Source: an uncultured Eggerthellaceae bacterium (GTDB taxonomy: Bacteria; Actinomycetota; Coriobacteriia; Coriobacteriales; Eggerthellaceae). From it: a stretch of DNA of 38,181 nucleotides. The position numbers and the translations under genes were made by a program. The DNA lies in the NCBI GenBank assembly GCA_905234785.1, contig CAJOIP010000022.1, positions 1-38,181 on the forward strand, written 5' to 3'. Below the pieces are notes generated by a model. It worked only from the letters and a program-made list of their open reading frames with translations. It made no database searches and had not been told where the DNA came from. The stretch's first letter is position 1. Every line of letters starts with the position of its first letter. Below are positions 30,960-38,181 of this stretch, piece after piece.

Positions 30960-30990
30960 AATCCCTCGCCTGCGGCTCAGGATGACAAGG
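30960..30990. repeat. GCTCAGGATGACA-family repeat between rpsF and ssb
   Basis: ATCCCTCGCCTGCGGCTCAG followed by GATGACAAGG matches the repeat type found at 32.28, 35.66-35.86, 37.77-37.86 and 38.01 kb. It sits within the ribosomal operon. Confidence 0.7.
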
Positions 30991-31016
30991 AGGGTGCCCG
31001 AGCGGGCATTTCCCGA

Positions 31017-31310
31017 TTAGTCGCGATCGGTGCGGCGCACGATCATGTGGCGCTCGACGTTGTCGTTGATGCGCAGGATGCGATCAAGCTCGGCGATGTG
31101 GTCGGGACCGGCGTGGAAGTCGACGAGAATGTAGTCGCCTTCGGCAAGGCCGTTGATCTCGTACGCGAGTTTGCGCTTGCCCCAGGATTCGACGTTGTCG
31201 ACCGTGCCCTCACCTGCGGTGATGACACCCTCGATACGGCTCTGCACGTTTGCGCGAGCCTCCTCCTCGAGAGTCGGGGCGACGAAATACAGCAATTCGT
31301 AAGCCTTCAT
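31017..31310 (-). CDS. rpsF: Ribosomal protein bS6
   Basis: This 97-aa small-subunit protein binds bS18. It has the usual start MKAYELLYFVAPTLEEE, GKRKLAYEINGLAEGDYILVDFHA and the end RINDNVERHMIVRR. AAGGAGGTGAGCTG gives a near-perfect ribosome-binding site. First gene of the operon; a hairpin leader precedes it. Confidence 0.97.
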   Translation of the reverse strand: MKAYELLYFVAPTLEEEARANVQSRIEGVITAGEGTVDNVESWGKRKLAYEINGLAEGDYILVDFHAGPDHIAELDRILRINDNVERHMIVRRTDRD

Positions 31311-31329
31311 CAGCTCACCTCCTTTGGAC

Positions 31330-31382
31330 TAAACGGCCCCGGCCGGTGAACCGGAGCAGGTAAAAATAGCCTGTCCATTCTA
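31330..31382 (-). promoter_or_regulatory. rpsF leader hairpin and candidate promoter
   Basis: On the minus strand TAGAAT (31377-31382) is a possible -10, followed by a leader with hairpin CCGG-TTCA-CCGG (31343-31354) within a longer GC-rich stem. rpsF leaders in many bacteria bind the S6:S18 dimer through a CCG-containing stem; this one could do so, but I cannot verify the consensus by eye. Confidence 0.35.
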
Positions 31383-31450
31383 GCAAAGCGCGCCGTTCGA
31401 AGCGACGCTTCACAAGAACTACCCAGTTCGCAGCCGTAACCCAGCACCAA

Positions 31451-31515
31451 CCGCAGGAGCGCCTCCGAGCGCTCGGCAACCGTGGCATGCGGGCGCTCGG
31501 AGGGCGCCTCTACGG
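31451..31515. repeat. GTAGGGGCG-family inverted repeat pair
   Basis: CGCCTCCGAGCGCTCGG and CGGGCGCTCGGAGGGCGCC with TCTACGG form a ~25-bp imperfect stem, the same design as 12278-12343. The gap 31383-31630 shows no gene. Confidence 0.7.
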
Positions 31516-31630
31516 CGATGCTGCAACATGCCGGCCAATCACAAGGGAAACACTAACAAGGCGAGGGCGCACGTTTACCCGCAACCTGCCAGCGGAAACC
31601 TCCGCGTTTAACGGCGGCCATGCGGCGGAA

Positions 31631-31668
31631 AGAAAACGGGCGCCGACGATTGCGTCGTGCGCCCGTTA
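31631..31668 (-). terminator. Intrinsic terminator after the 162-aa gene
   Basis: Minus strand: AACGGGCGC and an inner CGACG pair with CGTCG and GCGCCCGTT, then TTTCTTT. Confidence 0.85.
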
Positions 31669-31700
31669 CGTGGGTTCGACTGAAATCCGACAGGGATGCT

Positions 31701-32189
31701 CTATTCTTCCGACGCGGTTTCGCCTTCGGCCTCGTCCTCGTCGTCATCGTCGGGATCGGGAACGGCGTGCAGCATGTAGTTCAGCGCCTTGCTGACGTAG
31801 ATGGGCTCGGCTTGGAACACCGGCTTGCCCTCGGCGTCGAAGGTGTACGGAATGCCGATGGCATGGCCGTACTCGGCGCCGGGAACGCCGCCCTCGGCGA
31901 TGAGGCAGTCGCTCTTGCCCTGGTCGGTGTCGATGTAGCCGTCGTAGCAGAAGCCGTACGCGTCGGCGCCCTTCGCGTTTTGCACCGTTTTGCGCGCGCT
32001 ATGGAAGCATTCCGCCACGTCGTCGCCCGGATGTTCTTCGAAGAACAGCGTCTCCTTCACGGCCAGCGCCGAAAACGGGATGATCTGCTCGCCCTTTTCC
32101 ATGCGCTCCTGCGCGTCCTTCAGGCAATACCGCAGCACGCTTTCCAGCACGCCCGGGATGATGATTCTCTCTTCTTTCGTTGCCACCAC
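31701..32189 (-). CDS. Hypothetical protein, 162 aa
   Basis: I do not recognise this protein. It is soluble, without signal peptide or membrane helix, and has a mixed alpha/beta core (RIIIPGVLESVLRYCLKDAQ; DAYGFCYDGYIDTDQGKSD; YGHAIGIPYTFDAEGKPVF) and a highly acidic C-terminal tail (DPDDDDEDEAEGE). The start is GTG at 32189 or the next codon, also GTG, at 32186; GGGGG lies 6-9 bases upstream. A strong terminator follows it. The GYIDT and AIGIPY motifs with conserved-looking Asp/Tyr residues suggest a compact enzyme or stress protein only weakly; no function is assigned. Confidence 0.7.
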   Translation of the reverse strand: MVATKEERIIIPGVLESVLRYCLKDAQERMEKGEQIIPFSALAVKETLFFEEHPGDDVAECFHSARKTVQNAKGADAYGFCYDGYIDTDQGKSDCLIAEGGVPGAEYGHAIGIPYTFDAEGKPVFQAEPIYVSKALNYMLHAVPDPDDDDEDEAEGETASEE

Positions 32190-32269
32190 GGTGGGCCCCC
32201 TATCGTTCGTTGTTAAGCCGAACCATTATACCTAAACCAGCTATCTGTCGAAACACGTTCACTTGACTT

Positions 32270-32508
32270 GGCTGGCGGGCAAAGCCCGAGATCCCTCGCT
32301 TACGCTCGGGATGACAGAGTGAGGCACTCGGGATGGCGGGTTGAGGCTTTCAAGATGGCAAATTGGTTGAGGCGTTCGGGATGGCGGGTTGAGGCTTTCA
32401 AGATGACAAATTGGGCGAAGCATTCGGGACAGCGGGTTGAGGCGTTCGGGATGGCGGGTTGAGGCTTTCAAGATGACAGGTTGGTTTAGGCGCTCGGGAT
32501 GACAAATG
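32270..32508. repeat. Degenerate 23-25-bp tandem array downstream of clpB
   Basis: A GCTCGGGATGACAG repeat end (32303-32318) runs into about eight units built on GGATGGCGGGTTGAGGC and TTTCAAGATGACAAATTGG. The segment GGATGGCGGGTTGAGGCTTT occurs three times exactly. The whole gap 32190-32586 holds no supported gene. Confidence 0.75.
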
Positions 32509-32586
32509 GGAAGGTGGGCGCCCCAGACAGGCGGGGGCGCCCACGTACGGGCGAGCATTGGGGGCAAAGCCCCGTTGCTCGTTTTG

Positions 32587-35208
<2,622 letters not shown>

Positions 35209-35241
35209 GTTGTCTCCTTATTGCTCTGTCGTTACGAGCTT

Positions 35242-35625
35242 CTACCTTTTCCTAATCGCCAGCGAAGTGGTGGAGGCGACCAAGCTGGTTACGCTGGCGT
35301 GTGTTTCCAGCTCGTGTACGCGATCGGCGAGACGGCGCACGCGGCGGTGCAGGTCGTCGAGTTCCTGGTCGCGTTCGGCCAGGCGGCCCTGCAGGTCGAG
35401 TATGCGGATGACGCCCGCAAGGTTGATGCCCTCGTCGGTGAGCTCGTTGATGAGCTCGAGGCGCTCGATGTCGGCCTGCGAGTACATGCGCGTGTTGCCG
35501 CTTGTGCGCTGCGGCGTGACCAGGCCCTTCTGCTCGTAGCTGCGCAGGGTCTGCGGATGCATGCCCGCCAGCTCGGCCGCCACGCCGATCATGTACAACG
35601 GTCTGTTTCTATCTTGGTTCGCCAT
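35242..35625 (-). CDS. hspR: Heat-shock repressor HspR (MerR family)
   Basis: This 127-aa MerR-type regulator shows PLYMIGVAAELAGMHPQTLR, YEQKGLVTPQRTSGNTRMYS and a leucine-rich coiled coil at 60-105. HspR is the actinobacterial repressor of dnaK and clpB operons, acting with DnaK as co-repressor at inverted repeats called HAIR. No HAIR site was seen in the window; the dnaK promoter lies beyond the right edge. AAAGAGGAAACA precedes ATG. It lies between dnaJ and clpB, the standard place. Confidence 0.93.
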   Translation of the reverse strand: MANQDRNRPLYMIGVAAELAGMHPQTLRSYEQKGLVTPQRTSGNTRMYSQADIERLELINELTDEGINLAGVIRILDLQGRLAERDQELDDLHRRVRRLADRVHELETHASVTSLVASTTSLAIRKR

Positions 35626-35649
35626 TGTTTCCTCTTTACAGTAGTGCCA

Positions 35650-35865
35650 CCGCTTCGCGGAGATCCTTCGACTCCGCGCTTCGCGCTCCGCTCAGGATGA
35701 CAAGGGGGCGCGTTTTGCGCTCCGCTCAGGATGACAACCTGGGGGCGCGTTTTGCGCTCCGCTCAGGATGACAACCTGGGGGCGTTTCTGCTTCACTGAG
35801 CTCCCGTTTTGTCATCCCGAGGGCGCAGCCCGAGGGATCTCGGGCTCTGCCCGCCCTACTCAGGG
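35650..35865. repeat. GCTCAGGATGACA-family tandem repeats between dnaJ and hspR
   Basis: CGCTCCGCTCAGGATGACAA occurs three times, the last two with a 37-bp period (from about 35717 and 35754), followed by an inverse copy TCATCCCGAGGG...GGGATCTCGGG (35812-35848). No gene supported in 35626-35879. Confidence 0.85.
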
Positions 35866-35879
35866 CAACGCCAAAACCG

Positions 35880-36779
35880 CTACGCATTCCTGAAGTCTTC
35901 CAGGGCTTTGCGCTGGACGTCGTTCAGGTTCGTGGGAACCGGGATGTCCAGCGTGATCATGAGGTTGCCGTTGCCGCTGCCCTTCACGCGCGGGGCGCCC
36001 TTGCCCTTCACGGACAGCACGGTGCCGGGCTGCGTGCCGGCGGGAACCTTCACGCGCACCTTCGTGCCGTCGGGCGCGGGCACCACGATGCTCGTGCCGA
36101 GCGCCGCATCGGCCATGCTGACCTGGGCAGTCGTCAGCACGTCGGCTCCCTTGCGGGAGAACCGGCCGTTCGGGGCCACGCGCATGGTGATGATGAGGTC
36201 GCCCGCCGCGCCGCCGTTCGTTCCGGGGACGCCCTGTCCGCGGAAGCGCTGGCGGTCGCCGTCGTTGGCGCCAGCCGGCACCTTCACGTCGAGCGTGATG
36301 GAATCGTCGCGGCCCGGGATGCGCAGCGTCACGCGCTTCGTCGTGCCGTTGAATGCCTCGTCGAACGTCAGCTGCAGATCGGCCGTCGTGTCCTTGCCCT
36401 TGCGCGGTTGCGGCGTGCCGCCGAAGTCGAAGTTGAAGCCGTTGCCCATGACCCCTTCGCCGCGCAGCACCTGGTCGAGGATGTCCTGCCAGCTGCCGAA
36501 GTCGCTGAAGTTGACCGTCGTGCCGCCACCGCCGCCGAAACCGCCCCAGTTGAAGGGAACCTGGTTTTGATCGGCCGTGCCGTACTGGTCGTACAACTGG
36601 CGCTTCTTGTCGTCGGAGAGGACCTCGTATGCCTCGTTGATGTCTTTGAATCTCTCCTCGTCGCCGCCTGCGTCGGGATGGTTCTCGCGCGCAGCCTTGC
36701 GATAGGCTTTCTTTATCTCGTCGGCAGTTGCGGTCTTCGACACGCCGAGCGTCTTGTAGTAATCCGGTTTGTTCGCCAT
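35880..36779 (-). CDS. dnaJ: DnaJ-type co-chaperone without zinc finger (CbpA-like)
   Basis: This 299-aa Hsp40 stimulates DnaK ATPase and delivers substrates. The J domain (5-70) has the essential HPD at 34-36, followed by a Gly/Phe-rich segment (WGGFGGGGG) and two C-terminal beta-barrel substrate domains ([33 protein letters not shown]). The CxxCxGxG zinc-finger repeats of classical DnaJ are absent, so it is type II, closer to CbpA. GGAAGGTGG precedes ATG 36779. In the operon it follows grpE after 222 bases containing a terminator and repeats. Confidence 0.93.
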   Translation of the reverse strand: MANKPDYYKTLGVSKTATADEIKKAYRKAARENHPDAGGDEERFKDINEAYEVLSDDKKRQLYDQYGTADQNQVPFNWGGFGGGGGTTVNFSDFGSWQDILDQVLRGEGVMGNGFNFDFGGTPQPRKGKDTTADLQLTFDEAFNGTTKRVTLRIPGRDDSITLDVKVPAGANDGDRQRFRGQGVPGTNGGAAGDLIITMRVAPNGRFSRKGADVLTTAQVSMADAALGTSIVVPAPDGTKVRVKVPAGTQPGTVLSVKGKGAPRVKGSGNGNLMITLDIPVPTNLNDVQRKALEDFRNA

Positions 36780-36840
36780 GCCGCACCACCTTCCTTTACA
36801 TGTGTTAAGCGCTTCGCGCTTCCGATTATTCCGCCTTCGG

Positions 36841-36916
36841 CGGCGGACGCGATGAATCGCGCCCCTACGAACGCGTCGCGGGTTGGTCCCGTAGGGGCGC
36901 ACACTGTGCGCCCGCC
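36841..36916. repeat. Two opposed GTAGGGGCG-family palindromes between grpE and dnaJ
   Basis: One copy (36841-36869) ends CGCGCCCCTACG, the other (36889-36916) starts CGTAGGGGCGCACAC, in opposite orientations and separated by about 20 bases. No gene supported. Confidence 0.8.
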
Positions 36917-36965
36917 GGCGTTAGCCGGCATTCTTCGGGCACCCGCGAAGCGGGTTTGCGCTTTT

Positions 36966-36995
36966 CAAAAAAGGGCGAGCCACACGCCCGCCCTT
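36966..36995 (-). terminator. Intrinsic terminator after grpE
   Basis: Minus strand AAGGGCG...CGCCCTT stem followed by TTTT, directly after the grpE stop. It would separate dnaK-grpE from dnaJ-hspR-clpB or tune the ratio. Confidence 0.75.
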
Positions 36996-37001
36996 CAACG
37001 C

Positions 37002-37739
37002 TTACTCTTCAGACTCTTCGTCTTTCGGACGTTTCGGGCCACCCGTGGTGACTGTGACCATTGCGGCCCTCAGCACCTTCTTGCCCATCTTGTAGCCTTT
37101 CTGGAACACGTCTTTCACCGTTTCCTCGAAAGCTTCCTCGTCGGGAACCATCTGCACCGCCTGCGCTTCGAGCGCGTCGTACGGCTCGCCAGCCGGGTCG
37201 ATGACCTGCAGGCCGCCCTTCGTCAGGACGTCGATCAGCTTCGACTGCACGGCCTTCACGCCGTCGAGCAGGCCCGTTTCGCCGTTTTCGGCGGCGTAGG
37301 CCACCGTGCGCTCGAAGTCGTCGAGCACGGGAAGCAGGTTTTCCATCAGCTTCTCGGTGGCGCGGGCCTTTTCCTCGGCGCGCTGGTCCTGCGTGCGGCG
37401 ACGGTACGTGTCCCACTCGGCATGCAGGCGCATGTAGCGGTCCTGCCATTCCTTCGCCTTGGCGTGGGCGGCCTCCAGCTGCTCTTCGGCAGACAGCCCT
37501 TCGGCAGCTTCCTCGACGACCGCTTCGGCCTCGGCGATGATCTCCTCGTCGTCGAGCTCGGGGATATCGTCGTCGGTTTCGTCAGCCTCGTCGGCAGTCG
37601 CCTCGTCAGAGCCGCCTTCGGCGGCGGGCGCAGAGGTCTGCGCCCCTACGGGGTCCTCCTGAGGCGTCTCTTCACTCGCGTCCTCGATGGGAATCTGGAA
37701 GCCCTCGTTGGCGACGTCTTCTTCGTTGCGTTTCGCCAT
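37002..37739 (-). CDS. grpE: Nucleotide exchange factor GrpE
   Basis: This 245-aa protein releases ADP from DnaK. The family part (about 85-230) has the dimer-forming coiled coil (KEWQDRYMRLHAEWDTYRRR) and the beta-domain end (GLQVIDPAGEPYD, VFQKGYKMGKKVLRAAMV). It is longer than the usual 190-200 aa owing to an acidic, disordered N-terminus (1-80) that contains [13 protein letters not shown], encoded by a GTAGGGGCG palindrome (37622-37651). CGGAGT precedes ATG. Confidence 0.94.
   Translation of the reverse strand: MAKRNEEDVANEGFQIPIEDASEETPQEDPVGAQTSAPAAEGGSDEATADEADETDDDIPELDDEEIIAEAEAVVEEAAEGLSAEEQLEAAHAKAKEWQDRYMRLHAEWDTYRRRTQDQRAEEKARATEKLMENLLPVLDDFERTVAYAAENGETGLLDGVKAVQSKLIDVLTKGGLQVIDPAGEPYDALEAQAVQMVPDEEAFEETVKDVFQKGYKMGKKVLRAAMVTVTTGGPKRPKDEESEE
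37622..37651. repeat. GTAGGGGCG-family palindrome inside grpE
   Basis: CGGCGGGCGCAGAGG pairs with CTGCGCCCCTACGGG. It is in frame within the acidic N-terminal tail, and nearly identical to the intergenic copy at 23501-23531. Confidence 0.75.
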
Positions 37740-37769
37740 GATGTTACTCCGTTCTATCTAATCTTTCGT

Positions 37770-38030
37770 TTGTCATCCCGAGCGTTAGCGAGGGATCTCG
37801 GGCTTTGCCCGCCGCTTCGCGGAGATCCTTCGACTCCGCGCTTCGCGCTCCGCTCAGGATGACAGGGGGAAAGCGATTCGCGCGCCGTCCTGGACAACTG
37901 AGGGTGCGATTCGCGCGCCGTCCTGGACATCTGAGGGTGCGATTCGCGCGCCGTCCTGGACAACTGAGGGTGCGATTCGCGCTCTGTCCTGGTCGACCGG
38001 GGGTGCGCTGCGCTCCGCTCAGGATGACAG
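37770..38030. repeat. Repeat block between dnaK and grpE, with 33-bp minisatellite
   Basis: TCATCCCGAGCG...GGGATCTCGGG (37772-37803) and an opposed copy ending CGCTCCGCTCAGGATGACAG (37842-37864) precede four 33-bp units starting GCGATTCGCGC (37873, 37906, 37939, 37972; the first three differ by one or two bases, the fourth more), then another CGCTCCGCTCAGGATGACAG (38010-38030). No real gene in it. Confidence 0.88.
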
Positions 38031-38049
38031 GAACGTTAGGCTTCCTTGC

Positions 38050-38181
38050 TTACTTGTCCTCGTCGGGGTCGACGACCTCGTAGTCGGCTTCGATGGTGCC
38101 GTCATCGGCCGGAGCGGCGCCCTGCTGGGCAGCGGCGGCTGCAGCGGCAGCGGCCATCGGGTCGAAGCCCTCGGCGCCCGG
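38050..38181 (-). CDS. dnaK: Chaperone DnaK, C-terminal 43 residues (cut by window edge)
   Basis: The last 43 codons of a gene running in from the right edge encode GFDPM, an Ala-rich stretch, QQGAAPADDGTIEADYEVVD and PDEDK. An Ala/Gln-rich lid tail ending in an acidic DYEVVD-like motif is typical of DnaK, and position directly upstream of grpE confirms it. The ATPase and substrate domains lie outside the window. Confidence 0.93.
   Translation of the reverse strand, partial: PGAEGFDPMAAAAAAAAAQQGAAPADDGTIEADYEVVDPDEDK

Noticed and set aside
37754-37963. Minus-strand ORF coding 11-residue repeats (SRTARESHPQ)
   Set aside because: It is only the 33-bp minisatellite read in an open frame; no ribosome-binding site and it ends in the dispersed repeat family.

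Overview
The window is a stretch of a high-GC actinobacterial chromosome. I read it as class Coriobacteriia, probably family Eggerthellaceae (Eggerthella/Gordonibacter/Slackia-like). Three things point there: the dnaK-grpE-dnaJ-hspR-clpB chaperone cluster is of actinobacterial type; the metabolism is that of an anaerobic amino-acid fermenter (indolepyruvate ferredoxin oxidoreductase, arylacetate-CoA ligase, SSS and NhaC sodium-coupled transporters); and the surface protein carries repeated Asp-rich 'xPLA' motifs before a C-terminal membrane anchor. Placement below class is inference. Most genes lie on the minus strand.

Layout. 1-3.1 kb: D-amino-acid aminotransferase (+), convergent citrate synthase (-), tRNA-Arg(ACG), an Rrf2 regulator. 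3.3-9.5 kb: NhaC antiporter (+), a repeat-filled gap, an SSS symporter (-), an unlisted 53-aa ORF with its own terminator, a HAD phosphatase (+) and a PaaK-like ligase (+). 9.5-12.9 kb: iorB, iorA and purE (-). 12.9-16.5 kb: a MITE-like inverted-repeat element, a small membrane protein and an 855-aa surface protein. 16.8-19.5 kb: a GAF-like/GGDEF/GGDEF/EAL/PAS-like signalling protein. 19.5-22.1 kb: palindromic repeats, tRNA-Phe with a duplicated 3' end, a HemN/HemW-like radical SAM protein, and a compact locus that looks like a type I toxin-antitoxin module. 22.1-25 kb: purD and purA. 25-27.7 kb: an SbcD/YhaO-like phosphoesterase fused to a membrane-hairpin coiled coil. 27.9-31.3 kb: dnaB, rplI, rpsR, ssb, rpsF. 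31.7-32.2 kb: an unknown gene. 32.6-38.2 kb: clpB, hspR, dnaJ, grpE and the 3' end of dnaK.

How genes work together. IorAB makes arylacetyl-CoA from arylpyruvates, and the convergent PaaK-like ligase interconverts arylacetates and their CoA esters, suggesting aromatic amino-acid fermentation. purE, purA and purD belong to purine synthesis. The rpsF-ssb-rpsR-rplI set is the classic ribosomal/SSB operon, followed by dnaB. The chaperone genes form one disaggregation/refolding system under the encoded HspR repressor.

The main unexplained signals are in non-coding DNA: (i) a 59-bp near-palindromic repeat present as at least six full copies at three loci; (ii) palindromic GTAGGGGCG...CGCCC elements, two of them inserted in frame in protein genes; (iii) tandem repeats in almost every gap of the chaperone cluster; and (iv) the convergent small-peptide/small-RNA locus at 21.84-22.13 kb, with duplicated leader sequences, which is the best candidate for an undescribed system here.
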